DNA from: an uncultured Pelagibacteraceae bacterium
GTDB taxonomy: Bacteria; Pseudomonadota; Alphaproteobacteria; Pelagibacterales; Pelagibacteraceae
Assembly: GCA_902569055.1 (NCBI GenBank)
Contig: CACFSU010000007.1
Location: 1-52,050 of the forward strand
Direction of reading: 5' to 3'
Length of the DNA: 52,050 nucleotides
This document shows, in pieces, positions 27,701 to 40,810 of this stretch. A program made the translations under genes and the position numbers. Position 1 is the first letter of the stretch, and each line of letters begins with the position of its first letter. The notes under the pieces were generated by a model, which was not told the origin of the DNA, did no database searches, and worked only from the letters and a program-made list of their open reading frames with translations.

Positions 27701-27918
27701 TAGTTGATGTCTTGGACTCTAAAAAAATTGCTCTAGTTATCAATACTGGTGGAGGAAATACTGAACACCGATTAAATGATGCTATTGCACTTAGAAGAGC
27801 GACACTTAAAAATAAAGTTCCTTACTGCACAAACATGTCAACCGCTCAAGCATGTTTGCAAGCGATCAAATCACTTAAAACCAAAAAATTAGAAGTTATT
27901 TCTCTTCAAGATATTTAA
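24694..27918 (+). CDS. carB: Carbamoyl-phosphate synthase large subunit
   Basis: Makes carbamoyl phosphate from bicarbonate, ammonia and two ATP. The 1074-residue protein is the full tandem form: two homologous ATP-grasp halves (first with [17 protein letters not shown] and [12 protein letters not shown]; second with [17 protein letters not shown] and [12 protein letters not shown]), an oligomerisation segment between them, and a C-terminal MGS-like regulatory domain (from about residue 940). Length equals that of E. coli CarB. It ends with a 4-base overlap against the convergent oxygenase gene. Confidence 0.98.
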   Translation: MTKRRDIKKILVVGAGPIIIGQACEFDYSGTQACKALKDEGYKVILINSNPATIMTDPDVADKTYIEPITLEVLEKIIKKEKPEAILPTMGGQTALNLAMEAEKKGILKKYKIELIGANSKAIANAEDRKKFRKNMIDIGLDLPKSEIVNNINQASKILKKIGLPAIIRPAFTLGGLGGGIAKNKKDYLKIIKSGLHESPVSQVLVEECLEGWKEFEMEVVRDKKDNCIIICSIENVDPMGIHTGDSVTVAPALTLTDKEYQVMRNASIACLRKIGVETGGSNVQFAINPKNGRMVVIEMNPRVSRSSALASKATGFPIAKVAAKLAVGYTLDELKNEITKVTPASFEPSIDYVVTKIPRFTFEKFSTSPVTLGTSMKSVGEAMAIGRNFKESLQKALVSLETGFSGLDRIFELNKKQIEKKLKENIPNKILLVAEAIRKKINLIKIHSLSKIDPWFLDQIKEIIDNEIKIKNKGLPKDFNKFNQIKSIGFSDKKLSELTNTTENIVRQKRTALKILPVFKKVDTCAAEFKSFTPYMYSTYQRNFSINSECEANPSNKKKIIILGGGPNRIGQGIEFDYCCCQASFSLKESGFETIMVNCNPETVSTDYDTSDRLYFEPLKEEYVFNIIKKEQERGNLIGIIAQFGGQTPIKLAKFLHDNKLPILGTQYPSIDLAEDRDRFRNLLNRLKLKQAESGIAKTFNQAIRTATKIGLPLMVRPSYVLGGRAMEIVHEKSQLKNFVKEAFKAAEENPVLIDKFIDHAMEVDVDAISDGKQVHVAGIMQHIEEAGIHSGDSACSLPPVSIKPFLIKEIENQTKKLALALKVKGFMNIQFAIKKDEIYVIEVNPRASRTVPFVSKAKGLPLAKIASRVMSGEKLSKFNLKDKSKGMYAVKEAVFPFNKFPNSDLLLGPEMKSTGEVMGFDKNFGMAFAKSQIASANSLPKKGLAFISLKDSHKDEGIDLAKELIKLNFSLCATKGTAKYIRKHGMKCRIINKVSSGSPHIVDVLDSKKIALVINTGGGNTEHRLNDAIALRRATLKNKVPYCTNMSTAQACLQAIKSLKTKKLEVISLQDI

Positions 27919-28580
27919 ATCTGAACTTTCCAGTCAGTTTCAAAAGTCACATAATTTACTTGAATACATCGTCTTTCTTTAACTATTTTCTTCTTTTCCA
28001 TACCATGCCAAGTATTTGGTCCACTAGTAAATAGGTATCCATAATTATGTTTATATGGAACTGTTTTTACTTTTTCTAATTTTTCATTGTAAAAATCTGT
28101 GCCTAAATCCTCTGATTCATTGGCTTTATTTACAAAAATTAACCCTGACATTAATTTTTCTTTAATATCACAATGTGGCTTTAACCAAAAACCTTCTCGA
28201 TCACAAATAACTTCAAGTCGAACATATGAATTGGATAAATCTTTATTAATCATTTTTGAAATAGTTTCATGGGCATCTTTAGACTGAAGTTCGTTAATAA
28301 ATTTTACCAAATATGGAAAATTTGATGCATTCTCATTTGTTATAAAGCATCTAAATTTAATTGCTTCACCTCCAGATGCTATCCCTTCTCTAAACTCAGC
28401 GGCACCTCCGTCTATTGCTCTGGTTCCATCATAATTAAGGTTGTGTTTACTAACATCTGGAATATCAGCTTTGATTACCTCTTCTATTGCACCTTCAGTA
28501 AGAACATTATTGTATTCCCAATGATCAAAAGGATATTCATGTTTTTTAGATTGGTTTTTAATTGAGTTTAAAAATGACAT
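27915..28580 (-). CDS. Putative 2-oxoglutarate/Fe(II)-dependent oxygenase
   Basis: A 221-residue protein with the facial triad of the 2OG-Fe(II) family: H136 and D138 ([10 protein letters not shown]) and H192 (NTWHGME), with a 2-oxoglutarate-binding Arg about 11 residues later (KERRC). The region before the first His contains a prolyl-hydroxylase-like strand pattern ([13 protein letters not shown]). No signal peptide, so cytoplasmic. The substrate is unknown. The ATG overlaps the stop of the upstream ELM1-like gene as TAATG, so the two are very likely translated together and act in one process. Its end overlaps carB by 4 bases. Confidence 0.8.
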   Translation of the reverse strand: MSFLNSIKNQSKKHEYPFDHWEYNNVLTEGAIEEVIKADIPDVSKHNLNYDGTRAIDGGAAEFREGIASGGEAIKFRCFITNENASNFPYLVKFINELQSKDAHETISKMINKDLSNSYVRLEVICDREGFWLKPHCDIKEKLMSGLIFVNKANESEDLGTDFYNEKLEKVKTVPYKHNYGYLFTSGPNTWHGMEKKKIVKERRCIQVNYVTFETDWKVQI

Positions 28581-29518
28581 TAAGCTAATTTATCTTTTAT
28601 TTTTTTTGCTATTCTACTAGTTTCATTAAGACTTTCATAGTGCCAAGACTCTAGTTTCTTATCTAACTTTTTAATAATATTTAGTTGATCAAAGATTTCT
28701 CTGAATTTTTTAATTCTATAGTCGTTTTTTTTTGTTGGTATATCAGCAACATAAATAGGTTTACCCGTTAAGGCAGCTTCAGAAATCATTGAAATTGAGT
28801 CACATGTTACAGAAATATATTTTGCCAAAGATAAAGCTGACAAATAAGCTTTTTTATCAACGGTGTCTATTACTAAACTATTTTCACCTAATTTATTTTT
28901 AGATAATTCTATTACATTTTTCGGGGTTCTCACAGAAGGAATTACAATTCCTTGAAGTTTATATTTTTTGATTAAATCATTAAATAAATTTAAAATATTC
29001 AAAATATTTTCATCTGAATAATCATAATGTTTAGTAGGACCTCCTAAAATTAATAAAAAATATTCTTTCCCAGTTAGCAATCTATCTTTAAGATAATTCG
29101 TATGATTATTAATTTCTTCTTTTGTAAGATAATGAATAGCGCCTTTTGTTGAAAAAACATTTTTGCCTACTAGACCATCATGTTCTGGAGCTATCACATA
29201 ATTAAAATTATTTAAATTTACTTTTGGGTCTTGAATATGAACATTTGTTACTTTTTTTTTGGAATTTTTTTTTAGATAAATAGAAGGTATTACGCTCTTT
29301 CTTCCACACGAAATTATTACATTAAAATCGTCTGTATTAATTTTATTGAAAACTTTTTGAGAAATAGGAGTAAACTTTGGAGGTAATAGTTTCCAAAAAC
29401 TATTAAGTTCAACTTTATGGTGTGTGAACTCTAAATCTAATGCTTTTGCCAAACCTTCTACCTGACTTATCATTCCGTGCATTCCCTCCGTCAATAATAT
29501 CCCTTTTAATTTAGTCAT
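28580..29518 (-). CDS. ELM1/GtrOC1-like family protein (DUF1022)
   Basis: A 312-residue protein that I recognise as the family containing plant mitochondrial-fission factor ELM1 and alphaproteobacterial homologues of unknown function. The sequence suggests a GT-B-like two-Rossmann fold: N-terminal LLTEGMHGMISQ, a central ISCGRKSV, HIQDPK, LLILGGPTKHY at the domain hinge, and VTCDSISMISEA followed by GKPIYV late. These resemble the UDP-sugar side of GT-B enzymes such as MurG, but a glycosyltransferase activity is inference. No membrane segments. Translationally coupled to the downstream oxygenase and divergent from trxB by only 21 bases. Confidence 0.8.
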   Translation of the reverse strand: MTKLKGILLTEGMHGMISQVEGLAKALDLEFTHHKVELNSFWKLLPPKFTPISQKVFNKINTDDFNVIISCGRKSVIPSIYLKKNSKKKVTNVHIQDPKVNLNNFNYVIAPEHDGLVGKNVFSTKGAIHYLTKEEINNHTNYLKDRLLTGKEYFLLILGGPTKHYDYSDENILNILNLFNDLIKKYKLQGIVIPSVRTPKNVIELSKNKLGENSLVIDTVDKKAYLSALSLAKYISVTCDSISMISEAALTGKPIYVADIPTKKNDYRIKKFREIFDQLNIIKKLDKKLESWHYESLNETSRIAKKIKDKLA

Positions 29519-29539
29519 TAATCACTATATAGCTTTCAT

Positions 29540-30484
29540 ATGAGTCAAAATCCAACTAAACACACAAAAGTGTTAATAATTGGATCAGGTCCTGCCGGAT
29601 ACACTGCAGCAGTTTATGCTGCCCGGGCAATGTTAAAACCAATATTAGTTTATGGATCTGAACCTGGAGGACAACTAAGTACAACAACTGACGTTGAAAA
29701 TTACCCTGGTTTTTCAGATGTTATCCAGGGACCATGGTTAATGGATCAAATGAAAGATCAAGCTAAAGCTGTTGGAACAGAAATGATTGAAGATCATATT
29801 AGTTCTGTAAATTTAAAATCAAAACCTTTTGAAGCTGTAGGAAGCAGAGGCCAAAAATATACTGCTGATAGCATAATTATTTCTACTGGTGCTCAAGCAA
29901 GATGGCTTAATTTAAAATCAGAACAAGAATTTAGGGGCTTTGGTGTTTCAGCATGTGCTACTTGTGATGGTTTTTTCTTTAAAGAAAAAGAAGTTGCAGT
30001 TGTTGGAGGTGGTAATGCTGCTGTTGAGGAAGCGATGTTTCTTACAAAATTTGCATCAAAAGTAAAATTAATTCATAGAAGAGATAAATTAAGAGCTGAA
30101 AAATTACTTCAAAAGAAATTAATGGATAATAAAAAAATTGAAATAATTTGGGATTCTGTTGTTGAAGATGTAATCGGAGACAAAAAACCTAAAAACTTAA
30201 AAGGTATTAAAATTAAAAACGTAAAAACAAATAAAACTGAACAAATAAAAGTAGATGGTTTGTTCATAGCTATAGGGCATGATCCTGCAACTTCTTTGTT
30301 CAAAGAACAGCTAGAAATGGATAAGGAGGGCTATTTAATAACCAAACCAGATTCAACTGAAACTAATATTCCTGGAGTTTATGCGGCTGGAGATGTTAAA
30401 GATAAGACTTTTAGGCAGGCTGTAACTGCTGCTGGAATGGGTTGTATGGCTGCACTGGAAGCAGAAAAATTTTTATCTCATTAA
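29540..30484 (+). CDS. trxB: Thioredoxin reductase
   Basis: FAD/NADPH-dependent reductase of thioredoxin. The 314 residues contain the FAD dinucleotide fold IIGSGPAGYTAA, the redox-active CATC at 139-142 followed by DGFFF, the NADPH-binding VVGGGNAAVEEA, and the C-terminal FAD block GVYAAGDVKD. Normal length for the low-molecular-weight class. Its stop is one base away from the stop of the convergent aminotransferase gene. Confidence 0.97.
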   Translation: MSQNPTKHTKVLIIGSGPAGYTAAVYAARAMLKPILVYGSEPGGQLSTTTDVENYPGFSDVIQGPWLMDQMKDQAKAVGTEMIEDHISSVNLKSKPFEAVGSRGQKYTADSIIISTGAQARWLNLKSEQEFRGFGVSACATCDGFFFKEKEVAVVGGGNAAVEEAMFLTKFASKVKLIHRRDKLRAEKLLQKKLMDNKKIEIIWDSVVEDVIGDKKPKNLKGIKIKNVKTNKTEQIKVDGLFIAIGHDPATSLFKEQLEMDKEGYLITKPDSTETNIPGVYAAGDVKDKTFRQAVTAAGMGCMAALEAEKFLSH

Positions 30485-30485
30485 A

Positions 30486-33864
<3,379 letters not shown>

Positions 33865-33883
<19 letters not shown>

Positions 33884-34620
33884 TAATTACTGGTGGAGCT
33901 ACTAGAGTAGGTGCTGCAATCGCTGAGAAATTATCTGGTCCGAATGTAGAAATCACTATCCACTTCAATAAATCAAAATTGAAAGCTCAAAATTTAAAGA
34001 AAAAATTACAAAAATTTGGAACAAAGGTTTATTTAGTAAAAGGTGATTTAAGTAAAGAAAGAGATGTTCACAAAATAATAAAATTCTCAAAATCAAAAAT
34101 GAAATTTTTTGACTGCCTAGTGAATAATGCATCATTATTTGAAAATGATAAATTAGAAAATTTTAGTTCTAAAAGCTGGGAAAAACATATTTCTACAAAT
34201 CTTAAAGCCCCTGCTCTTTTATCAAAAGAATTTTCAAAAAATATAAGAGGCAAAAATAACAATATTATTAATATCGTTGACCAAAGAGTATTTAAGCTTA
34301 CTCCATATTTTTTTTCATACACGTTAAGTAAAACAGGCCTATATTCTTTAACTAAAACAAGTGCGATGAGCTTATCACCAAATGTTCGGGTAAATGGAAT
34401 TGCTCCTGGACCAACAATCAAAAATAAAAGACAGTCAGAAAAACATTTTAAAAGTCAATATTTAGCTACACCACTTAAACAACAAGTTGATGTGAACGAA
34501 ATTTGTAATGCAGTTGACTTTTTTATTAAAAACAGTTCTATTACAGGTCAAGTTTTAGCAATAGACAGTGGTCAGAGTTTAAACTGGCAAACACCAGATA
34601 TTATAAAGGGCAAAGAATGA
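33865..34620 (+). CDS. folM: Pteridine/dihydrofolate reductase of the SDR family (FolM-like)
   Basis: A 251-residue short-chain dehydrogenase whose motifs single out the PTR1/FolM subgroup: the cofactor loop is TGGATRVG (TGxxxRxG, not TGxxxGxG), NNAS follows, and the catalytic Ser is replaced by D139, with Y152 and K156 at the same spacing as D181, Y194 and K198 of Leishmania PTR1. It probably reduces dihydropterins or dihydrofolate with NADPH. The next gene is folB and overlaps by 4 bases, which supports a folate or pterin role. No stand-alone FolA is visible in the window. Confidence 0.85.
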
Positions 34621-35042
34621 AAAAAAATAATCTCAAAATTGTAAAAATAGATAAAAATAAAAGCTTATATAATTATGAGAAAAAAATTCTTATTAATGAA
34701 CTAATTTTAGATTTAAAACTTGGATACTATGATTTTGAAAGAAAAAAATCACAAAAAGTTAAGTTTAGTCTTGAGATTGACTATGAAGATAAAAAACCAA
34801 CTAATGATAAAGATATTAAATCTATCGTAAATTATTCCACAGTAGTTAAACTCATAACAAAACTTGTTAAAAAGAGGCATTATAATTTCCTAGAAACTCT
34901 TGCAGAAGCCGTTTTTGATGAGCTATTCAAAGATAAAAGAATTGGAAAAATAATGCTCAAAATTGAAAAATTAGAGATTTTAAAAGAATGTTCATCAGTT
35001 GGTATACAAATTACCAAAAAAAGAAGTCATGATAAGTTCTGA
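34617..35042 (+). CDS. folB: Dihydroneopterin aldolase (FolB-like)
   Basis: A 141-residue member of the FolB/FolX tunnelling fold. FolB converts 7,8-dihydroneopterin to 6-hydroxymethyl-dihydropterin in folate synthesis. Visible family features are [28 protein letters not shown], and the [13 protein letters not shown] helix with its Glu; the C-terminal [11 protein letters not shown] fits the last strand. The first about 20 residues are Lys/Asn-rich and may be an extension. FolX epimerase activity cannot be excluded. Overlaps folM and uvrC. Confidence 0.88.
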   Translation: MKKNNLKIVKIDKNKSLYNYEKKILINELILDLKLGYYDFERKKSQKVKFSLEIDYEDKKPTNDKDIKSIVNYSTVVKLITKLVKKRHYNFLETLAEAVFDELFKDKRIGKIMLKIEKLEILKECSSVGIQITKKRSHDKF

Positions 35043-36864
35043 TATTGGAAAAGAAATAATTAAAAAACAGCTTCCATTAATTCCTAAACTTCCTGGTGTT
35101 TACAGGATGCTTAGTGGTAAAGGGGAAATTCTATACGTAGGAAAAGCTAGAAATTTACCTAATAGACTTAAAAGTTACGTGACAGAAAAAAACCACATAA
35201 TTAGAACTGACAGAATGCTTTCTCAAACAAGAAAGTTAGAAATCACAACAACTTCAAATGAGAGTGAAGCTCTACTTCTTGAAGCAAACTTAATCAAAAA
35301 ACATAAACCAAAATTTAATATTCTTTTAAGAGATGATAAATCCTTCCCATTTATCTTTATTGGTAATAAAGATGATTGGCCTCAAATTAAAAGACACCGA
35401 GGGAAAAAAACAAAAGAAGGTTTTTATTTTGGTCCATTTGCCTCTGCTGGTTCAGCTAATTGGACAATTAAAATGATTCAGAAAATTTTTCATTTAAGAG
35501 TTTGTGATGATACTGTTTTTAAAAATAGGGAACGTCCGTGTATACTTTATCAAATTAAAAGATGTTCTGGACCATGTGTAGGATATATTGAAAAAAATGA
35601 GTATAAAAAAACAGTTGATGATGCAATAGAGTTTGTTTCAGGTAAGTCGAGAAAAATACAGAAAAGCCTCTCTGATCAAATGGAAAAAGCTAGTGAAGAT
35701 TTAAATTTTGAGAAAGCTGTAATTTTAAGAGATAGAATTAAATCTTTAAATATTATTCAATCATCTCAAAAAATTAATGAGGCAAACTTAATTGAGGCTG
35801 ATGTAATTGCGGGATATAAAGAGTCTGGTAAAACTTGTATTCAAGTTTTCTTTTATCGTTCAAAACAAAATTGGGGTAATCAAGCTTTTTTTCCAAAACA
35901 TGATCCAGAAGATAAATTAAAAGATATACTAAATTCATTTATTTCTCAGTTTTACGAAAATAAAAGTGTTCCTTCGTCAATAATATTATCTGAGGATATT
36001 AAAGAAAAAATTCTAATTGAAAAAACACTTTCTCAAAAAGAAGATAAACAAATTAACATTTCTGTTGCAAAAAAAGGTTCAAAACTAAAAGTAATTAATC
36101 AGGCAATTAAAAATGCTAAAGATAGTTTAAATAGAAAACTTTATGAAAGTCAAAACAACAAAGGATTATTTGAAACAGTATCAAATAAATTTAATCTTGA
36201 AACAAATATCAATCTTATAGAGGTTTATGATAATAGTCATATTCAAGGCACAAATAGTGTGGGAGCCTTAATTGCATATGGTGATGAAGGATTTATTAAA
36301 AAAAGATATAGAAAATTTAATATAAAAGTTCAAAAAAATGCTCAAGATGACTATGGAATGATGAAGGAAGTTTTAAGCAGAAGATTCAAAAGAGCAATTA
36401 AAGAAAAAGATAATTATCTCTCGCTACCCGATTTAGTAATGGTGGATGGTGGAAAAGGACAATATTCTGCTGCAAGAGAGACTTTAAATGAATTGGGTCT
36501 TCATGACATTCCTATTATTGCAATAGCCAAAGGTAAATATAGAAATAGTGGAAATGAAACTTTTTTCCATAATGGAAAAGAATTTAAATTTAGTAAAAAT
36601 GACCCAACTCTTTTCTTCCTTCAAAGAATTAGAGATGAATCTCATCGATTTGCTATTAGTGCTCATAGAGCAAAAAGAAAAAGAGGAATTAGTAAGTCTT
36701 TATTAGATCAAATTGAAGGTATTGGATCTATAAGAAAAAGAGCATTATTAAATCATTTTGGTTCTGCAAGAGCAGTGGAGTCTGCCAGTTTTGATGAAAT
36801 TAAATCCGTTGAAGGTGTAGAAGAAAAAGTTGCAAAAAAGATATATAATTACTTTCATGAATAA
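35029..36864 (+). CDS. uvrC: Excinuclease ABC subunit C
   Basis: Dual-incision nuclease of excision repair. From the ATG at 35029 it has 611 residues: GIY-YIG domain ([16 protein letters not shown]), a Cys-rich patch ([15 protein letters not shown]), a UVR motif ([14 protein letters not shown]), the RNase H-like nuclease ([25 protein letters not shown]) and tandem helix-hairpin-helix motifs at the C-terminus. The frame is open to a TTG at 34999, but the ATG with AAGAAG upstream is the better start. It overlaps folB by 14 bases. Confidence 0.97.
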   Translation: MISSDIGKEIIKKQLPLIPKLPGVYRMLSGKGEILYVGKARNLPNRLKSYVTEKNHIIRTDRMLSQTRKLEITTTSNESEALLLEANLIKKHKPKFNILLRDDKSFPFIFIGNKDDWPQIKRHRGKKTKEGFYFGPFASAGSANWTIKMIQKIFHLRVCDDTVFKNRERPCILYQIKRCSGPCVGYIEKNEYKKTVDDAIEFVSGKSRKIQKSLSDQMEKASEDLNFEKAVILRDRIKSLNIIQSSQKINEANLIEADVIAGYKESGKTCIQVFFYRSKQNWGNQAFFPKHDPEDKLKDILNSFISQFYENKSVPSSIILSEDIKEKILIEKTLSQKEDKQINISVAKKGSKLKVINQAIKNAKDSLNRKLYESQNNKGLFETVSNKFNLETNINLIEVYDNSHIQGTNSVGALIAYGDEGFIKKRYRKFNIKVQKNAQDDYGMMKEVLSRRFKRAIKEKDNYLSLPDLVMVDGGKGQYSAARETLNELGLHDIPIIAIAKGKYRNSGNETFFHNGKEFKFSKNDPTLFFLQRIRDESHRFAISAHRAKRKRGISKSLLDQIEGIGSIRKRALLNHFGSARAVESASFDEIKSVEGVEEKVAKKIYNYFHE

Positions 36865-36870
36865 AAAATA

Positions 36871-37455
36871 ATGCTTAAAAAAATTCCAAATTTACTTACT
36901 ATAGGACGGATTATAATTGTTCCTTTTTTTGTTTTAGCTTTTTATTTACCTGGTTTTTATGGAGATTTAACAGCATTAATCCTTTTTATAGTAGCCTCTT
37001 TTACTGACTTTTTAGATGGAATGTTAGCAAGAATGTTAGGTGAAGAGTCTAAGCTTGGAGAGCTCTTAGATCCAATTGCAGACAAAATTATTGTTGCTAC
37101 TGCTCTTATTCTTTTAGTTATGGATGGTACTATTAGAAATTATGAGGTAATTGCTGCAATAATTATTTTAATTAGAGAAATTCTAATTTCTGGATTAAGA
37201 GAATTTCTAGCTGAAGGAAAAATAAGATTACCTGTATCTAATCTAGCTAAACTTAAAACTGTTTTACAGATGATTGCTATAGCTTTGTTATTATCAGGGG
37301 ATACTGGAAATAAAATAATAAATTTTCAAGATTATAATGCTCAAACTATAGGAATTATTTTATTATGGTTATCTGCTGCATTAACTCTTTATACTGGTTA
37401 CGATTATATGCGTAAAGGAATAGATCACGCAATTTCAGAAGATAATAAAAATTAA
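36871..37455 (+). CDS. pgsA: CDP-diacylglycerol--glycerol-3-phosphate 3-phosphatidyltransferase
   Basis: Inner-membrane enzyme for the committed step to phosphatidylglycerol. The 194 residues contain the CDP-alcohol phosphotransferase motif, seen as DGMLAR then G and the aspartates of LLDPIADK, between hydrophobic helices. It begins IPNLLTIGRI, characteristic of PgsA. It follows uvrC by 6 bases; the uvrC-pgsA pairing is common in proteobacteria. Its end overlaps the convergent ilvE by 4 bases. Confidence 0.95.
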   Translation: MLKKIPNLLTIGRIIIVPFFVLAFYLPGFYGDLTALILFIVASFTDFLDGMLARMLGEESKLGELLDPIADKIIVATALILLVMDGTIRNYEVIAAIIILIREILISGLREFLAEGKIRLPVSNLAKLKTVLQMIAIALLLSGDTGNKIINFQDYNAQTIGIILLWLSAALTLYTGYDYMRKGIDHAISEDNKN

Positions 37456-38333
37456 GCTGCTTTTTTCTTTCTTACTAAAGCTTGATAACTTTTATTTAAA
37501 TCAATTATCAAATCACAGACTTTAAATTGATTTTCTGCTATACATGAAACAGGGGTAACCTCTGCGGCAGTACCTGTTAAAAAACAACCAACAAAGTTAG
37601 GTAGTTCTGTTGGTTTGATTTTTCTCTCATGAATTTTTATATTTTTAGATTTTGCGATTTCGATAACTGTCCTTCTTGTGATACCATCTAAAAAAGAGTC
37701 AGGAGTGGGAGTGTGAATTTCACCTTTATTATCTTTAAAAAAAATATTTGCGCCAGTTGCTTCTGCAATGTTACCTTCATGATCTAACATTAAGGAGTCT
37801 TCATAACCTTGCTTTTCCGCTTCATGTTTAGAGAGTGTGCAAATCATATACAGGCCAGAAGCTTTAGTGTCCCATGGTATAGTATTTGGAGCTGGTCTTC
37901 TCCAATTGGAAATATTTAATTTAATTCCTTCAACTTTTAATTTTGGATCAAAATAAGAGCCCCATTCCCAAGTAGCAATAGCCACATGAATTTTTGTTTG
38001 CTGAGCTGATATAGCCATCATCTCACTTCCTCGCCAAGCTACTGGTCTCACATATCCATTTTCTACTTTCTGAGTTGAAATAATTTTATTACATGCAATA
38101 TTTATATGATCTTCAGTATAAGGAATTTCAAAACCCATCCTTCTAGCTGAATAAAAAAATCTAGAAGTATGTTCTTCTAATTTGAAAATAGAACCATCAT
38201 ATACTCGTTCTCCTTCAAAAACACAGCTGGCGTAATGCAATCCATGGCTCAAAACATGAAGTTTTACTTCTGACCAATCTACTAATTCGTCATTGTACCA
38301 TATTTTACCAGATCTTTTGTCGTAAGGTATCAT
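37452..38333 (-). CDS. ilvE: Branched-chain amino acid aminotransferase
   Basis: Class IV PLP aminotransferase for the last step of Val, Leu and Ile synthesis. The 293 residues show HYASCVFEGERVY, the PLP Lys in NTIPWDTKASGLY, and the cofactor-phosphate loop EATGANIFF, with GITRRTVIEIA downstream. Length fits the family. It is divergent from a MarR-type regulator; I recall the same ilvE-marR-response regulator neighbourhood in other Alphaproteobacteria. A good promoter (TTGACA) lies in the spacer. Confidence 0.95.
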   Translation of the reverse strand: MIPYDKRSGKIWYNDELVDWSEVKLHVLSHGLHYASCVFEGERVYDGSIFKLEEHTSRFFYSARRMGFEIPYTEDHINIACNKIISTQKVENGYVRPVAWRGSEMMAISAQQTKIHVAIATWEWGSYFDPKLKVEGIKLNISNWRRPAPNTIPWDTKASGLYMICTLSKHEAEKQGYEDSLMLDHEGNIAEATGANIFFKDNKGEIHTPTPDSFLDGITRRTVIEIAKSKNIKIHERKIKPTELPNFVGCFLTGTAAEVTPVSCIAENQFKVCDLIIDLNKSYQALVRKKKAA

Positions 38334-38351
38334 TTATGAAAAATAAAAATA

Positions 38352-38387
38352 TTACTGAAAAATATCTTTGTATCTATAATATGTCAA
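38352..38387. promoter_or_regulatory. Overlapping divergent promoters, ilvE and marR
   Basis: On the minus strand TTGACA (38387-38382) and TATTTT (38364-38359) are 17 bases apart, directing ilvE. On the plus strand a perfect TATAAT -10 lies at 38375-38380 for the marR operon, without a clear -35. The two promoters occupy the same DNA face, so they probably interfere or share control by the MarR-type protein. Confidence 0.55.
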
Positions 38388-38402
38388 TATAACTTACCAA
38401 TA

Positions 38403-38840
38403 ATGAAAGAACTTCTTTATCTTAAAGACGAACAGCTGAAAGATTTGATAGAAAAACTTTTTATAAGCTATCGAGAAATCTTCGCAGACTCTAAAAAGGT
38501 TTTAAACAAATATTCTATTGGATTAGCACATAATAAAGTCATTCATTTACTATCTATGTATGAGGGTATTTCTATTTCTGAATTGCTCAAGAGACTTAAT
38601 GTTACAAAGCAGAGCTTAAACAGAGTTCTAAAAGATTTAATTAAGCTTGAAGCTATAGATTTTAAAAAAGATAAACAAGATACAAGAGTCAAACATGTAT
38701 TCTTAAACGAAAAAGGTAAAGAAATCTTTAACGAAATTTTTACAATTCAAAAACAAAGGATTTATAATGCCCTTTTAAATTCAAAATCTAATGAAGTTAT
38801 AAATTTTGATAGTGTATTAAATAAAATAATTAATGGATAA
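38403..38840 (+). CDS. MarR family transcriptional regulator (PetP-like position)
   Basis: A 145-residue winged-helix protein. The DNA-binding core is clear: GISISELLKRLNVTKQSLNR as helix-turn-helix and KDKQDTRVKHVFL as the wing with its conserved Asp-x-Arg. The ligand is unknown. It is the first gene of a unit with a response regulator and a kinase, overlapping the regulator by 8 bases. In Rhodobacter a MarR-type protein (PetP) and an OmpR-type regulator (PetR) precede the cytochrome bc1 genes; here petABC lies about 8 kb away. Confidence 0.9.
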   Translation: MKELLYLKDEQLKDLIEKLFISYREIFADSKKVLNKYSIGLAHNKVIHLLSMYEGISISELLKRLNVTKQSLNRVLKDLIKLEAIDFKKDKQDTRVKHVFLNEKGKEIFNEIFTIQKQRIYNALLNSKSNEVINFDSVLNKIING

Positions 38841-39510
38841 TTTTTTAGCTCATATTTTAGTTGTTGATGATGATGAAGGAATTAGATCATTAGTAAAAAA
38901 ATATCTTAATGAAAATAAATATTTAGTTAACACTGCGGAAAATGCGGAAGATGCTTATGAAAAAATTAAACTTATTAAATTTGATTTAATAATTTTGGAT
39001 ATAATGATGCCAGGAAAAAGTGGATTAGAATTTATACAAGAAAATAAAAAAAACCTAGATACGCCTATTATTTTATTAACAGCAAAAGGACAGGTCAATG
39101 AAAGAATTGAGGGACTTGAAATTGGAGCGGATGATTATTTGGCAAAACCTTTTGAACCAAAAGAACTTATTTTAAGAATTAAGAATATGTTATCTAAAAC
39201 AAAAAAAAGTGACTTAAAAAGAGTTATTGAATTTGAAAATATTAAAATTGATCTTAATAAACTATTGATTTTTAAAAATCATCTTGAGTACAAAATTAAT
39301 AATACTGAAAAAATTATTTTAGAAAAAATGATCAATAACCCTGGCAAAACATTCAAACGAATGGAAATTGGTAAGCTAATTGGCTTAGATAAAGAAAGAT
39401 CAATTGATGTGATAATAACAAGGCTTAGAAAAAAAATTGAATTAGATCCTAAAAACCCAAAATTTCTTCAAACTATAAGAGGAGCAGGCTATGTTTTATG
39501 GATTGAGTAA
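38833..39510 (+). CDS. OmpR family response regulator (PetR-like)
   Basis: A 225-residue two-component regulator. The receiver domain has the acidic pair (VVDDDEG), phosphorylation site D56 (LIILDIMMPG), the switch Thr in ILLTAKG, and Lys in DDYLAKPFEP. The C-terminal half is an OmpR/PhoB winged helix (SIDVIITRLRKKIE, IRGAGYVLW). It is coupled to the downstream kinase by a 20-base overlap. The signal and regulon are unknown from sequence. Confidence 0.95.
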   Translation: MDNFLAHILVVDDDEGIRSLVKKYLNENKYLVNTAENAEDAYEKIKLIKFDLIILDIMMPGKSGLEFIQENKKNLDTPIILLTAKGQVNERIEGLEIGADDYLAKPFEPKELILRIKNMLSKTKKSDLKRVIEFENIKIDLNKLLIFKNHLEYKINNTEKIILEKMINNPGKTFKRMEIGKLIGLDKERSIDVIITRLRKKIELDPKNPKFLQTIRGAGYVLWIE

Positions 39511-40810
39511 ATTAATAAAGAATTTATTACCTAAAAGATTATTCTATAGGGCTTTACTAATTGTTGCAGTACCCGTAATCGTATTACAATTAATTATAAC
39601 TATAGTTTTTTTTGATAGTCTTTGGATAAAGACTAACAAAGGAATGACGAGAGCATTAGTAAATGAAATTAAAACTTTTATAGAAGTTTACAATAATGAT
39701 AAATATGACAAAACAGAAATTAAGAACTATTTTTCTATCTACCAAGATTTAAACATAGATTATATAGAAGATAAAAATTTTGAATACATTTATAATGAAA
39801 GATGGTTCAGTCCAATAGATAGAACATTAAGACGAGAATTAAAATCAAGATTTGGATCAAATGAATTTTGGTTTAATACCACAGGTTACAAAGAATTAAT
39901 TGATTTAAGAATTAAATATAAATCTGGTTATTTTAAATTTTTGGTCCCAAAAGATAGACTCTCTAGTTCTTCTGCAAGAATATTTGGTTTATGGATTACT
40001 TTGCCTGCGTTTATAATGGTTATAATATCTCTAATATTTTTGAAGAATCAAACTAAACCAATTACTGCTTTAGCAAAAGCTGCTGAAAGGTTTGGCAAAG
40101 GCGAAGAAATTGAAGAATTTAAACCTTCAGGAGCTGCTGAAATTAGACAGGCAGGCCTAGAGTTTGACAGAATGAGAAAAAGAATTATTAGGCACTTAAA
40201 TCAAAGATCTGAAATGTTATCAGGAATAAGTCATGATCTTAGAACGCCATTAACTAGAATGAAATTACAAACTGCTTTCATTAAAGATGAAGATATTTCC
40301 AGCAAATTAACTGAAGATATTAATGAAATGGAAAAAATGCTAAAAGAATATCTTCAATTTGCAAGCTCTTCATATAAAGAAAAAGATGAATTATTTAATC
40401 TAAGTGAGCTAATTGAAGAAATAATAAAGAAGTATGATAACAAAAATATTTCAAAAAGATTATTTCCAAGAGTCTATCTAAATGGAAGAAAAAATTTAAT
40501 TAAAAGATGCATTAATAATTTAATTGATAATTCAATCAAATATGCAAATAAAGTAAATATAGAACTATCTAAAAAGAATACCAACTTATTTATAAATATA
40601 GAAGATGATGGCCCTGGTATCCCTGAGAAAGAATACGATAATGTTTTTAAACCATTTTATAAAATTGATAAGAGTAGAGCAGACTCTAAATCAAGTGTTG
40701 GACTCGGTCTCTCGATAGCTTCTGATATTATTCGCTCGCATGGTGGAAATATTAAACTGGAAAAATCATCTTTAAACGGATTGAGTGTTAAGATTTTCTT
40801 ACCCGTTTAG
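39491..40810 (+). CDS. EnvZ-like sensor histidine kinase
   Basis: A 439-residue membrane kinase: first membrane helix at about 20-42, a periplasmic sensor region of about 120 residues, second membrane helix near 165-185, HAMP linker (TKPITALAKAAERF), HisKA with phosphoacceptor H248 (SGISHDLRTPLTRMK), and HATPase_c with N box (NNLIDNSIKYA), G1 (EDDGPGIP), F box and G2 (GLGLSIA). It works with the adjacent OmpR-type regulator. The 3' end overlaps the convergent ubiK by 23 bases. Confidence 0.95.
   Translation: MFYGLSKLIKNLLPKRLFYRALLIVAVPVIVLQLIITIVFFDSLWIKTNKGMTRALVNEIKTFIEVYNNDKYDKTEIKNYFSIYQDLNIDYIEDKNFEYIYNERWFSPIDRTLRRELKSRFGSNEFWFNTTGYKELIDLRIKYKSGYFKFLVPKDRLSSSSARIFGLWITLPAFIMVIISLIFLKNQTKPITALAKAAERFGKGEEIEEFKPSGAAEIRQAGLEFDRMRKRIIRHLNQRSEMLSGISHDLRTPLTRMKLQTAFIKDEDISSKLTEDINEMEKMLKEYLQFASSSYKEKDELFNLSELIEEIIKKYDNKNISKRLFPRVYLNGRKNLIKRCINNLIDNSIKYANKVNIELSKKNTNLFINIEDDGPGIPEKEYDNVFKPFYKIDKSRADSKSSVGLGLSIASDIIRSHGGNIKLEKSSLNGLSVKIFLPV

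Noticed and set aside
34068-34421. 117-codon antisense frame in folM
   Set aside because: Shadow of a well-supported gene on the other strand.
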